The notes: generated by a model not told the origin, from the sequence alone. A stretch of DNA of 64,000 nucleotides from JAHBVL01 sp964461025 (GCA_964461025.1 CAYWSE010000016.1:1-64000), one strand, 5' to 3'. Numbered from the stretch's first letter, positions 16,860-25,989 are shown. Translations and numbers: made by a program.

Positions 16860-18053
16860 ATGACACGTCCGCCCGACCGCATTGCCGACATTCGGACCTA
16901 TCTGCCACTTGGCGGGAAGGAAGGTGGCGACTACCACGGTCGGGGCGAAGGGCACTGGATCGTCGATACGATCATTAGCAACCCGATGTCGGTTTACCCC
17001 GAATACAAATCATCGCGCCTGAAGTGGGGGATCGATGCGATCGGCGGGCTGATCGTGGAGATCGAGCTTGAGAGCGGTCTGACCGGCGTCGGCATCACAC
17101 ACGGCGGCGAAGCCGGCGCGTTTCTGATCAACAAGCACTTCCGCCGTTTCCTGATCGGGTCCGACCCGCGCGACGTCGAGCGGATCTGGGATCAGCTCTG
17201 GCGCGCTTCCCTCTATTATGGAAGAAAGGGGATTACTCTCTGCGCGATCAGCGCCGTCGATCTCGCGCTCTGGGACCTCCTCGGCAAGCTGCGCGACGAG
17301 CCGGTGTACATGGTGCTGGGCGGTCGTACCAAGCTGGACATCCCGTGCTACGTCACCGGCATTCGGGAGAAGCGGTATCAGGAGCTCGGTTTCTTCGGCG
17401 CCAAGATTCCGCTGCAATATGGTCCCGCCGACGGCTATGAAGGACTGAAAAGGAACGTCGCGCGCTTCGCGGCGGCGCGGGAGGAGGTCGGTCCTGATTT
17501 CGATCTGATGATCGATTGCTACATGTCGCTGACGGTCCCCTACACGATCGAGCTCGCTGAGGCATTACGGCCATACCGTATTCGCTGGATCGAGGAACCG
17601 TTGCCGCCCGACGACTACGACGGTCATGCCCGGATAAAAGCCGCCTGTCCGTGGCAGCAGTTCACGACCGGCGAGCACGAGTTCAGCCGGTATGGCTACC
17701 GGGAGCTGATCGCGCGGCAGTGCGTAGACATCCTGCAGCCCGACCTGACCTGGTGCGGTGGGGTCACTGAAGCGCGCAAGATTGCCGCTATGGCGGCAGC
17801 GTATGACACGCCTGTTGTGCCGCATGGCAGCGCCTTTTTCAGCACGCACTTCCAGATGGCGCACACGAATTCGCCGTTCCAGGAAGTGCTGGCGATGAGC
17901 AAGGATGGCATGGACTTCGTCTCGATCTTCGGCAATGTGTTCGAGGGAGAGCCGACGCCGGAGAACGGCCGGATGCAGCCGCGCGACCTGCCCGGCTGGG
18001 GCGTCGAGCTGGATCATGAGCGAGTCAGGGCAACTCCAACAAGAGTCGATTGA
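16860..18053 (+). CDS. rhmD: L-rhamnonate dehydratase
   Basis: 397 residues, full family length. It converts L-rhamnonate to 2-keto-3-deoxy-L-rhamnonate in the cytoplasm. Recognition rests on the characteristic run KWGIDAIGGLIVEIE, the RDVERIWDQLWRASLYYGRKG region and ISAVDLALWDLLGK. Metal ligands are D219, E245 and E272, and catalytic H322 lies in VVPHGSAFF. The start at 16860 has GGAG upstream; the longer frame adds an unrelated leader. The last residues after LDH (ERVRATPTRVD) differ from those of the displaced copy at 23026-23128, so the present 3' end was probably supplied by the island that begins here. Confidence 0.93.
   Translation: MTRPPDRIADIRTYLPLGGKEGGDYHGRGEGHWIVDTIISNPMSVYPEYKSSRLKWGIDAIGGLIVEIELESGLTGVGITHGGEAGAFLINKHFRRFLIGSDPRDVERIWDQLWRASLYYGRKGITLCAISAVDLALWDLLGKLRDEPVYMVLGGRTKLDIPCYVTGIREKRYQELGFFGAKIPLQYGPADGYEGLKRNVARFAAAREEVGPDFDLMIDCYMSLTVPYTIELAEALRPYRIRWIEEPLPPDDYDGHARIKAACPWQQFTTGEHEFSRYGYRELIARQCVDILQPDLTWCGGVTEARKIAAMAAAYDTPVVPHGSAFFSTHFQMAHTNSPFQEVLAMSKDGMDFVSIFGNVFEGEPTPENGRMQPRDLPGWGVELDHERVRATPTRVD
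17915..18017 (+). repeat. Left copy of the 103-bp rhmD-end direct repeat
   Basis: Matches 23026-23128 with five differences, four of them synonymous in the rhmD frame and one Glu/Lys. Similarity ends exactly at GATCAT in both copies. The pair encloses the low-GC segment 18018-23025. Confidence 0.85.
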
Positions 18054-18122
18054 ATGCTGGGACAACCAGAGATTGGTTTCACTGAGACGCTACGGGCTCA
18101 ACGGATTTCTCCTCGATGGCAC

Positions 18123-20168
18123 TCATTCCAAGGTGAATACCTCGAATTTGCTGTATTCGGTCGTGCGATTCACATCCGTGTTTGCGACATGCGAAGCGGA
18201 AGCAAGCCAGATGTCGCCAGCTTCCAGAGCATCTGCCAAACTTAGTTCAGCAATCTGAACTCCAAGTACCGCGAATATCCCATTGCTACCCCGTGCCAAT
18301 AGTTCAACCCTGATTTCATCGCCTTGTGTCATCAGGAGGCTGTTCAACATGCCCGAAGCGATCGTGTCTGCCCCGCCGTAGGAGAGTGTCCAGGATTTAT
18401 CTGAGATTATTGTGAGGCGAAAGTGATCTTCTCCTCCAATGTCGCGAAAGCCTAAAGTGAAATCCCATGGTGCAAATTCTTCACTTGGCACGACAAAATG
18501 GACCGTGGCGTAAAAATCAGCGACCTCCACTCCTGCGGAAGAGATCAACATCTCTTTCTCAGATTCTGTCAGGATTCCTAAATCTGGACCGGCAATTCGC
18601 TTCCCCAACTCAATGCTGAATGAGTTCGACTCTGATGTCGGTTGGTTGGCACAGTCACCTTCATCCGCGTCACACGCCGCCCTACGAGTGATGCATATCG
18701 CTCCGTCGCATTCTTCGTCGTCTCGGCAACCCTGGCGCCAGCCTCCCTGAATTCCGCAAAAATCGCAAAACCTATCAGCGTCTCCCTCGCTGATGCAACG
18801 TCCATCACAGCAAGCCTGTTCTTCCCAACACTCGACCCCGCAAGCCCCGCAGTTCAAGACATCGATGGATAAATCCGTGCATTCTTCGTCACAATAATCC
18901 GCTCCCTCTAGGCAGGCTGCTTGACACTGTCCGTCGATGCATTGCCCTATGCTCGACTGACCTGGCCCGGGCACGCCATCACATGAGCTTCCACAATGCC
19001 CGCAGTTAAGCACGTCACTCTGCAAATCAACACACTGTCCGCCGCCGCAATCAGTAAGTCCAGAATTGCAGGCGGATGCTTCCACTTCCCCGAACCCTAC
19101 CTTGAGATTCTGTTCTATCTCCCTGAATTCTTCAGGAAGAAACTCCAGACCGATGAGTCTATTCAGATAAACATAAGCACATCGATTGCCTTCGGTGATG
19201 TGGCCATAGATAAACTCACGAACCCAATCTCCCTCACGGTCTGAGTACTCGATGATCATGGGCATTCTGCCGTTGGCCTGTTGAACGACCTGTAAGTCGG
19301 GATGGTCGTTCCGAAAATTCTCTGTAAATTCCGCTGTTACGGCACTTGACTGATCTAGCGATCCGAGAGCTTGGTCCATGCTGGTTCCTGCCGCCAGCGG
19401 AATCCCCCATATCTCGACCGTGACCGCTTGAGTCGCGTTGATGTCCGCTTCTATGGCAATCGCGTCCCAATTGGTCGTGCTGTTGTCGGCAATGAGTCTC
19501 CATGGCAATGTCCAGCTGACTTCAAACCCGCACTTTTCCGATTCATAATCAGGCGAACTGGGGCTCGGCTCACTAGGTGGCTCTCCGTCACCAATGCAGC
19601 CGCAGAGCCCGCTTCTGCATTGGCAATCGAAGCCACATTGATTCCCACAGAATCCACAATTGCCATTGTCTGATTCAAGGCTCACACATGTCTGGCCACC
19701 ATGCTGACTTGGGCACACAACCTCATTTGAGAATGATCCACATTGACATTGGCCACTACGACAAGTCAGTCCAAAGTCGCAGCGATTCCCGCAGAATCCA
19801 CAATTGTCGTTGTCCGATTCAAGGTTCACACATGTCTGGCTACCAAGCTGACCTGGACACACGACCTCATTTGAAAATGATCCACATTGACACTGGCTAT
19901 TGCGACAAGTCAGGCCAAAGTCGCAGCGATTTCCGCAAAATCCGCAGTTGTTATCGTCTTGACTGAGGTCCACGCAATCGGAGACTCCCATGAAGCCGCA
20001 ATTGGTTTCGAAGAATCCGCAAGTGGCCTGCGCGATTGAACGTGTCTGACCGCGGAACTGCAGTGCAACCGATGCCAATACCGGCCCAATCGTGAGCTTT
20101 GCCAGACTCCGTCGAGACCAACGGGCGGCCAGGACTCGTGTAAATTCATCGAAGCGATCTGGTTCCAC
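18123..20168 (-). CDS. Tat-exported cysteine-rich repeat protein
   Basis: 681 residues. The N-terminus FDEFTRVLAARWSRRSLAKL plus a hydrophobic stretch is a twin-arginine signal with a leader resembling that of the protein at 48334-49065. Residues about 50-190 hold three tandem units of about 50 residues with CGFCGNRCDFGLTC and CGSFSNEVVCP cores. A second Cys-rich block (about 350-490) has CGxCGxxC motifs like those of disulphide-rich secreted proteins. Between and after them lie two beta-rich regions, the last (about 520-680) resembling a concanavalin-like fold. I cannot name a function; surface binding or adhesion is a guess. Its GC is lower than the host genes, and it is the first gene inside the rhmD-flanked island, on the opposite strand. 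Confidence 0.7.
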   Translation of the reverse strand: MEPDRFDEFTRVLAARWSRRSLAKLTIGPVLASVALQFRGQTRSIAQATCGFFETNCGFMGVSDCVDLSQDDNNCGFCGNRCDFGLTCRNSQCQCGSFSNEVVCPGQLGSQTCVNLESDNDNCGFCGNRCDFGLTCRSGQCQCGSFSNEVVCPSQHGGQTCVSLESDNGNCGFCGNQCGFDCQCRSGLCGCIGDGEPPSEPSPSSPDYESEKCGFEVSWTLPWRLIADNSTTNWDAIAIEADINATQAVTVEIWGIPLAAGTSMDQALGSLDQSSAVTAEFTENFRNDHPDLQVVQQANGRMPMIIEYSDREGDWVREFIYGHITEGNRCAYVYLNRLIGLEFLPEEFREIEQNLKVGFGEVEASACNSGLTDCGGGQCVDLQSDVLNCGHCGSSCDGVPGPGQSSIGQCIDGQCQAACLEGADYCDEECTDLSIDVLNCGACGVECWEEQACCDGRCISEGDADRFCDFCGIQGGWRQGCRDDEECDGAICITRRAACDADEGDCANQPTSESNSFSIELGKRIAGPDLGILTESEKEMLISSAGVEVADFYATVHFVVPSEEFAPWDFTLGFRDIGGEDHFRLTIISDKSWTLSYGGADTIASGMLNSLLMTQGDEIRVELLARGSNGIFAVLGVQIAELSLADALEAGDIWLASASHVANTDVNRTTEYSKFEVFTLE

Positions 20169-20388
20169 CGCTGATCCCGTCCCGACAACGCAGCACTCGA
20201 TGAGTCAATAATAGTGTGTGTTGCGTTTATCTTCCGATCAAAGACGCTTTCGCACATTGCGACTTGGTGACTGTGCGGAAATGAGCTGATTGGATCGGTA
20301 TGACACGACATCTCGAACCAGCTCGATAACCGACCTGACCTCGTATACTCAGGAGCGAACCTGCTCCTCGTCGTGAAGGAACCACGCC

Positions 20389-20736
20389 ATGGCAATGACA
20401 TACCCGCGGCAGATTCAGGAAACCGTTGAGGAATTCGTCGCAGCGGATCGCAACGCGGTCATTGAGTATCTGAGCACCCATCAGGAATTGGCGCCCTATT
20501 TGGCCCAATTAGTTCACCATGCCCGTAACATTTACGGAAATGCCACTACGTTCAGTCTTCGGCGTGACTGGGATCCCGATTCTGATACCGGTTTGGAGTA
20601 CTTGATCGCTGGAATCAGGACCGCGCTCAGCCCGGATGACGCGTATCAACACCTGTACAGGCTACGTGAAGATTGGTGGTTTGGTGTACCCGAAGGTGTG
20701 CAGAACCAGATTCTCATCGTCAATGAATTCGAGTAG
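20389..20736 (+). CDS. Unknown small protein paired with a HEPN gene
   Basis: 115 residues, not recognised. It is soluble, rich in aromatic residues in its second half (YQHLYRLREDWWFGVPEGV) and acidic at its N-terminus. A GAAGGA ribosome site precedes the ATG. It ends two bases before the HEPN-domain gene, so the two are made together. In HEPN toxin-antitoxin systems the partner is usually a nucleotidyltransferase, but this protein lacks the GSxxxG...DxD motif, so if it is an antitoxin it is of another kind. Confidence 0.65.
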   Translation: MAMTYPRQIQETVEEFVAADRNAVIEYLSTHQELAPYLAQLVHHARNIYGNATTFSLRRDWDPDSDTGLEYLIAGIRTALSPDDAYQHLYRLREDWWFGVPEGVQNQILIVNEFE

Positions 20737-20738
20737 CC

Positions 20739-21101
20739 GTGTCGTTTTCGGGTCCTGACTTCCTGCATGTCGCACAAGCACTGATTCAAGGTGCGGCAAC
20801 TGAAGGTGCACTCCGAACTGCCATCAGCAGATCCTATTATTCGGCATTTCTTCATGCCCGAGAATACTGCTGGCAAAACGGATATCGAATTGAAAGGTCG
20901 GGTCGAGGACACGATCAGGTTCGGTCGAGCCTGAGTAGTCAGGGGCAGTTGCACATCGCTGATAACCTCCGGGGCTTGCATTCGCTACGGAAGAACGCGG
21001 ATTATGACATTCCGTTTCCGATTCCCAATCTTCATGCGGAAGCGAGGAACGCGGTCTACCTCGCCAGAAAAATCATCTCAGACATCGATGACCTTCCCTG
21101 A
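20739..21101 (+). CDS. HEPN-domain protein
   Basis: 120 residues starting at GTG. Two helices carry the HEPN hallmarks: SRSYYSAFLHAREY at 30-43 and LRKNADYDI at 83-91. The Rx4-6H ribonuclease motif of HepT-type toxins is not evident, so it may be a catalytically different or inactive HEPN. It starts two bases after the unknown 115-residue gene, forming a two-gene operon that could be a toxin-antitoxin pair. It lies inside the low-GC island behind rhmD. Confidence 0.75.
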   Translation: MSFSGPDFLHVAQALIQGAATEGALRTAISRSYYSAFLHAREYCWQNGYRIERSGRGHDQVRSSLSSQGQLHIADNLRGLHSLRKNADYDIPFPIPNLHAEARNAVYLARKIISDIDDLP

Positions 21102-21235
21102 TGTGTGCAACCCCGCTTTCCCAGGCTGCTGACTCTTCTGAACACTCTCCTGGCGTACAAAAACGAATGCGGGTGCGCAACAAAGACAACACATCCCAAC
21201 TGCGGGACGAGCCGTGTTGAGGAAATTGACGGTCA

Positions 21236-21478
21236 ATGAACGCTTCACACTACACCATGATTATTCGCTGGTCTGAAGAGGACGGTGCTTTTGTCGTGTC
21301 GTTGCCGGAGTGGCACGAGCGGGTCATCAACCCGGTAACGCACGGTATGACATACGAAGAGGCTGCCGCGAACGGCCAAGAAGCCCTCGAGTTGTTGATC
21401 GAATCAATTCTGGAACAGGGTGAGTCGCTTCCCGAATTCGAGCCAGTTGCCAGCACTTTCTGGATGTACATCATGTGA
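21236..21478 (+). CDS. hicB: HicB-like antitoxin, orphan
   Basis: 80 residues that form most of a HicB fold: YTMIIRWSEEDGAFVVSLPEW gives the beta strands of a degenerate RNase-H-like domain, and THGMTYEEAAANGQEALELLIESI the following helix. HicB neutralises the mRNA-cleaving toxin HicA. No intact hicA lies on either side. The 130 bases upstream contain short stretches that recall a HicA C-terminus (TTHPN-like, LRKL-like) in different frames, which could be a degraded toxin. There is no C-terminal DNA-binding domain, so it is the short form. Confidence 0.75.
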   Translation: MNASHYTMIIRWSEEDGAFVVSLPEWHERVINPVTHGMTYEEAAANGQEALELLIESILEQGESLPEFEPVASTFWMYIM

Positions 21479-21542
21479 TTGTTCAACCGAAAGACGAGTA
21501 AGGTTCTCTAATCCCCAATTTGTTCACGGTGGGGATTGGTCC

Positions 21543-22877
21543 TCATGACTGATTTGCGACAGCTCTCACATATTCCGCATAACTGGAATACGTTCCATTC
21601 GCGTGAGCCAGAAGAAAATCGGATTCGTATCGCCCAACTCGATTCTGCATGGCTGTGAGCCACGGATCTGCCAATGCGCCCGAGCGCTGCCAGTAATCCA
21701 TGGCCAAAACATGATTGATGAGATAGAACTGATCGTCGAACGTCATAGTCCCGCTTCCAGGAAAATAACCCCCTTCTTCAATGACAGTCGATGAGAAATA
21801 GGAGTAATCGGGGATAAATGGATTCGCGAAGTACTGCGCAAGCCACCAGGAAGCAGCGGCTATCAATTGATTGGCAGTCGGAAAACGCGCAGGTTCGAGA
21901 AGTGCAGCGAGTGCCCGCAGTTCGTCGTCAGTAGGGAGGCCATGTCCCAGGCCCCCCGGCGATACCGGTATCGTGAACCCGAATTCGTTGGCGTAGGAAA
22001 CAGCGAATTCCTTCGTGCCCCACTGTGATAGCAGCAATCGAGGATCGTTCATAGGAACTTCGACTCGCAAAGTAGGGGGAGGGCTTGGGTCATTCCCGGT
22101 CCAGATACACACGTAGCAGACAGGGCTTAGGCCACGCTCGGCATGAATTGCCATCCAGGTTTCCCAAACCCATTCGTCCTTAGTGCCAGCTACTCCCAAT
22201 CGGTTCGCAGCCGCCAGATTTTCCGAGTCCTCAGCATCCTGGGAGAACTGTGGATAACTTGATTCAAGTTCCTCCAAACACGCTGCTTCTCCCAATCCTG
22301 CGATCCCAGTTACAAAGCCGCGAAATCCTGGATACCCGGGTCGCAATTCCACCAGCGTACAAGTACTTGATGACGGATTGTCCTGAAGAGAGGATTGTTG
22401 ATTTGAAGATGGGTTCACAGGCTTCTCGGATTCAAGAGGGAGAAGCACAAAAACTGAACCTCCGAATACTCCAGTCGGGGGTCCATCGGGAATAGTGAAA
22501 ACCTGATTGATATCTCCCTCAAGCGAGTAGCCCTCGGGAATGTCTATTGGATCAATTGAAACGATTACTATAGCGGAGAACGGAACATTGACGGTGCATC
22601 CAGCGGTAGAGCTTGCCGCCTCCGGGATAGTCGTTGTACACGTGTCTCTGTGGACCCCACGAGGCGTTTCAAATTGTATGGGGACTCCGTCCCATGGTTG
22701 GCAGCCAACGAACGGCCAGGAGTATCCAGGATCGCACTTCGCAGTTAGGGCGCTGAGAGGAAAACCGTCCTGCTGCGCCGCGCCCTCCACTTGTGTTGAG
22801 AAATGAGGGCACAGAAGGACCGCTACGATGAGGGTGACAATACGAAACGTTGCATGCACATGAGTGCCTATTGCCAT
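21543..22877 (-). CDS. Secreted protein of unknown function
   Basis: 444 residues, not recognised. A signal peptide is clear (hydrophobic FRIVTLIVAVLLC then STQVEGAAQQ). The first third has scattered Cys and Pro; the middle has a Ser/Asn-rich linker (about 155-170); the last 250 residues are Trp/Tyr-rich and helical, with DDQFYLINHVLAMDYWQRSG, suggesting a globular extracellular domain. It stands alone on the minus strand at the right end of the island. Lower GC than the flanking catabolic genes indicates that it arrived with the island. Confidence 0.6.
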   Translation of the reverse strand: MAIGTHVHATFRIVTLIVAVLLCPHFSTQVEGAAQQDGFPLSALTAKCDPGYSWPFVGCQPWDGVPIQFETPRGVHRDTCTTTIPEAASSTAGCTVNVPFSAIVIVSIDPIDIPEGYSLEGDINQVFTIPDGPPTGVFGGSVFVLLPLESEKPVNPSSNQQSSLQDNPSSSTCTLVELRPGYPGFRGFVTGIAGLGEAACLEELESSYPQFSQDAEDSENLAAANRLGVAGTKDEWVWETWMAIHAERGLSPVCYVCIWTGNDPSPPPTLRVEVPMNDPRLLLSQWGTKEFAVSYANEFGFTIPVSPGGLGHGLPTDDELRALAALLEPARFPTANQLIAAASWWLAQYFANPFIPDYSYFSSTVIEEGGYFPGSGTMTFDDQFYLINHVLAMDYWQRSGALADPWLTAMQNRVGRYESDFLLAHANGTYSSYAEYVRAVANQS

Positions 22878-23025
22878 CCTAGGAAATCCTCTGAGCGACT
22901 GGTTCGGAACGGCGATCGACTCGGTCTGGACCGGACCGAGTCTATGCCGGTTTTTGCCTCATAGCAACTCAGTAGTAACTTCTCAACGTTTCGCCGCCTT
23001 GGTAGAGGCTAGTCGTGAGAGAGAT

Positions 23026-23128
23026 CTTCGTCTCGATCTTTGGCAACGTGTTCAAGGGAGAGCCGACGCCGGAGAACGGCCGGATGCAACCGCGCGATCT
23101 GCCCGGCTGGGGCGTCGAGCTGGATCAT
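23026..23128 (+). pseudogene. Displaced 3' fragment of rhmD
   Basis: Corresponds to residues 352-386 of L-rhamnonate dehydratase at about 95% nucleotide identity to 17915-18017. Beyond the match it continues in frame for about a dozen codons (SLVRLSSANEQQP) to a stop. This tail may be the original end of the host rhmD, cut off when the island inserted. No start codon or 5' part is present. Confidence 0.85.
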
Positions 23129-23252
23129 TCGCTGGTTCGACTTTCTTCTGCAAACGAGCAGCAACCATGAACGCTTAGAGCATTGGCGTCTATGGCGACG
23201 CCGACTTGAGCATTTGAGGCATAACCACCAGCACAACATGCAAAGATAAGCG

Positions 23253-23275
23253 GGAAACGCAGGCGTTTCCGCTAC
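23253..23275. repeat. REP-like hairpin, AACGC family
   Basis: GGAAACGC-AG-GCGTTTCC followed by GCTAC. The stem family recurs at 39090-39112 and 58368-58389. Confidence 0.6.
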
Positions 23276-23423
23276 ACATTTCTTGCCGCCTCTCCGCCTT
23301 GCCGCCTCTCCGCCTCGCGTTGGGGTAGGATGCTTCGCACGGTTGCCGTCCGCAAACCACACGTTGAGTTGATCGTTGAGCGATTCCTGGGACCGCGTCG
23401 CATCTGCTGTCCGCACTGCCGCG

Positions 23424-25628
23424 ATGGGAGTGCGGGGAACCCTCGCGCCCGGTGGGGCGGCGTCTCTGGAGTGCGGGCCTGATTTCTGCGCCGATGTTGC
23501 CTCCGCGTCCCCTGCTCGTGCGACCAATGCGACATCGAGGACGCCGATTTCGACGTTGACCTGGTTGTGCGGCGTGCTGGGGATCGCGCTGCTCATCCTC
23601 GCCAATTCGTGGTTGAACGAGCAGCGATTCGATCTTCTCGTGGCCGTGGTGTTGCTGGCCGGTCTTGCCGTTTGGGCGGTGAGCAGCGAGCATCTCGATG
23701 TCTGGTTTCCGAAACGCGCCGTGTTGCGGAACGAACGCTGGCCGGCGAGATGGCAATGGCTCCTGCTGGGCATTACGGTCGCGAGCGGTGCTGGGGCGGT
23801 CTATTGGTCGAGAGACAATGAATTTCGGACAGCGGGCGTCATATGCTGGATCGCGGCCATCGTCTCCTGGACGGTCGGCTGGTGGCCCAAGTCATCCTCG
23901 GCAAACTGGTTGCAGCGCTTTCGGCAATCGAGAAGTGAGGGCGCCGCGCCGGCATCGACCGCACTTAACTTCCCCGGACGGCCAACCCGGCAGACGCTTG
24001 CGATCTGTCTGGCGATGCTGCTGATCCTGGCGGTAGGGACCTTCTTCCTCTTCTATCAGATCGATAAAACGCCGCGCGACCCGACCAGCGACCACGCAGA
24101 AAAGCTGGCCGATGTCCAAACGATCATCGATGGCGGGCGCCCGATCTTTTTCGAGAACAACACCGGCCGCGAGCCGATGCAGTTCTATCTGATCTACACG
24201 ATGGTCGATACATTCGATTCGCCGCTCAATTTCACGACGATGAAGGTCGGGACGGCGTTTGTCGGCTTGCTGTCCATTCCGTTCGTCTATCTGCTGGCGG
24301 CCGAGCTGGGGGGCGTGGCGGCGGGGTTGGCCGCGTCGCTGCTGATGGCAATCGGCAAATGGCCGGTGGAGATTTCCCGCGCTGGTCTGCGCTTTCCGTA
24401 TGGGATGACCTTCGCGGCGATCACCCTCTGGTTTCTCGTCCGCTGGATGCGCACGGGCGATCGCCGGGACGCACTCGCCTGTGGTCTGGCCCTGGGGGCG
24501 GGGCTGTACGGCTATACCCCCTTTCGCGCCGTTGTGCCGGTGGTGGCGATCGGATTTCTCCTCGTGTTGCTGGCTCCCACCAAAGCGATTACCCGCAAGC
24601 GTGCATTTGGTCATGGACTCCTGACCGCCGCCACCGCGCTCGTCGTCTTTCTGCCGCTCGGCACCTACGGCATCGAGAAACCGGACAACTTCTGGCAGCG
24701 ATCGACCAACGTCGTTGCTGGCAAAGATGAGGCCTCGGCACTGCGCGTGGCGTTCGACCAGCTTTCCGTCTTTCTGGAAAACAACTGGCACGCCGCGCTG
24801 GCGTTCACCTATCGGGGCGATTCGACGATGGTCAATGCGGTGACCTACGATCCGTTCCTCGATGTCGTGATGGGCGCTCTCCTTCTGGCGGGACTGGTTG
24901 TCGCGTTGCGCCGCATTGTTCGGCGCTTCGACCGGGCGCTCGTGCTTTTGCTGGTCGCGTTGCCGGTGCTCTTCCTGCCTTCGACCCTGGCACTGGCAGT
25001 TCCGTATGAGAACCCCAGCGTCAACCGGGCCGGGTCAGCCATTCCATTGATCTTCGCGCTGTGCGCGTTGCCGCTGGCGATTCTCGCGCAATCGATCCGC
25101 AGGTCAGTCCAGCCGCGACTGTTGACGGCGCTGGCCGCGACGGTGTTGACCGTGTTGCTCGGTATCGCCGCATACGAGAATTTCGAGCGCTATTATCGCG
25201 ACTTCGACCGGCAGACTCGGTTGATCGTTGTCAACACGACGGAGATCGCCGCGGCCATCGACGGCGCGTCGTCGGTAGGCGTATCGCTCGACAACGCCTA
25301 CATCATCGATCGCGCGTACTGGCTCGATATTCGGAACATCGGGCTGACGCTGGGCAATCTCGGCTGGGCGTACGATCACAACATTGGTTTGGACGACCCG
25401 TTGCCGGAGCGGCGACCGGGCGAACCGCTATTCCTGGTGCTGCATTACGACGACGCGGCGCGCCTGGCCGAGATCTTGTTGAAATACCCAGATGGGCATC
25501 TCACGCGGGTTCCAGCAGAGATTCCCGGTCAGGATTTTCTGACCTATCTGGTGTTGCCGGATGACGCGGTCGATGAATCGGCGACCAACGACGGTCAGAG
25601 GACCGGGGCAACTGTGCTACGGTATTGA
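23424..25628 (+). CDS. GT-C glycosyltransferase (family 39-like), membrane
   Basis: 734 residues with a dozen or so hydrophobic segments. The first extracellular loop carries DHAEKL and NNTGREPMQFYL, in the place where GT-C enzymes hold their catalytic acidic residue and lipid-sugar contacts. The C-terminal 130 residues form a soluble alpha/beta domain. Such enzymes move a sugar from a polyprenyl-phosphate carrier to a protein or lipid on the outer face of the membrane. The start is uncertain: the frame is open from a TTG at 23376, and I prefer the first ATG at 23424, before the Cys-containing N-terminal 50 residues and the first membrane segment. It is followed 34 bases later by the mntA gene on the same strand. 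Confidence 0.8.
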   Translation: MGVRGTLAPGGAASLECGPDFCADVASASPARATNATSRTPISTLTWLCGVLGIALLILANSWLNEQRFDLLVAVVLLAGLAVWAVSSEHLDVWFPKRAVLRNERWPARWQWLLLGITVASGAGAVYWSRDNEFRTAGVICWIAAIVSWTVGWWPKSSSANWLQRFRQSRSEGAAPASTALNFPGRPTRQTLAICLAMLLILAVGTFFLFYQIDKTPRDPTSDHAEKLADVQTIIDGGRPIFFENNTGREPMQFYLIYTMVDTFDSPLNFTTMKVGTAFVGLLSIPFVYLLAAELGGVAAGLAASLLMAIGKWPVEISRAGLRFPYGMTFAAITLWFLVRWMRTGDRRDALACGLALGAGLYGYTPFRAVVPVVAIGFLLVLLAPTKAITRKRAFGHGLLTAATALVVFLPLGTYGIEKPDNFWQRSTNVVAGKDEASALRVAFDQLSVFLENNWHAALAFTYRGDSTMVNAVTYDPFLDVVMGALLLAGLVVALRRIVRRFDRALVLLLVALPVLFLPSTLALAVPYENPSVNRAGSAIPLIFALCALPLAILAQSIRRSVQPRLLTALAATVLTVLLGIAAYENFERYYRDFDRQTRLIVVNTTEIAAAIDGASSVGVSLDNAYIIDRAYWLDIRNIGLTLGNLGWAYDHNIGLDDPLPERRPGEPLFLVLHYDDAARLAEILLKYPDGHLTRVPAEIPGQDFLTYLVLPDDAVDESATNDGQRTGATVLRY

Positions 25629-25662
25629 GCGCGATGACCGTCCGATTCGTTGGATTGAAGTG

Positions 25663-25989
25663 ATGATTGATCTGCTCAAGCACAACCAGGAAACCATCAA
25701 GGCGATCTGCGAGGAATACGGCGTTCTTCGGCTTGAAGTCTTTGGCTCTGCCGCCCGCGGGGATTTTGTTCCCGAGACCAGTGATCTCGACTTCGTCGTC
25801 GAGTTTCTCGACTATGGACCGGGAATCGCCAAGCGCTACTTCGGATTTATTCGGGCGATGGAAGCGCAGTTCGGCAGGAAGGTCGATACTGTCTTCGGGC
25901 CGACGATGAAGAATCCCATTTTTCAGGAAGAAGTCGACCGATCACGCGAGCTGATCTATGAATCGACGAGCGGCAAAGTCGCTGCATGA
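25663..25989 (+). CDS. mntA: MntA-type minimal nucleotidyltransferase antitoxin
   Basis: 108 residues. The active-site motif FGSAARGDFVPETSDLDFVV is complete: G28-S29 and D41/D43 of the S-D-x-D pair. MNT antitoxins add AMP units to a tyrosine of the HepT toxin and so switch it off. I start at ATG 25663 because the longer frame reads into the glycosyltransferase gene. The stop lies 32 bases inside the next gene, the usual tight coupling for this antitoxin/toxin pair. Confidence 0.9.
   Translation: MIDLLKHNQETIKAICEEYGVLRLEVFGSAARGDFVPETSDLDFVVEFLDYGPGIAKRYFGFIRAMEAQFGRKVDTVFGPTMKNPIFQEEVDRSRELIYESTSGKVAA

Larger units (their letters stand above)
22878..23423. other. Island right edge: no intact gene
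   Basis: Holds the displaced rhmD 3' fragment (23026-23128) and a REP-like hairpin (23253-23275). The long minus-strand frames over this space have no codon bias or recognisable motif. Confidence 0.6.

Noticed and set aside
18123..20168. Tandem Cys repeats taken as a CRISPR or DNA repeat array
   Set aside because: The three repeats are protein-level units of about 50 residues inside a coding frame, not short identical DNA repeats with spacers.
18018..23025. Integrase, transposase or tRNA attachment site for the island
   Set aside because: None of the frames in the island has tyrosine or serine recombinase motifs, and no tRNA-like cloverleaf was recognised at either edge.
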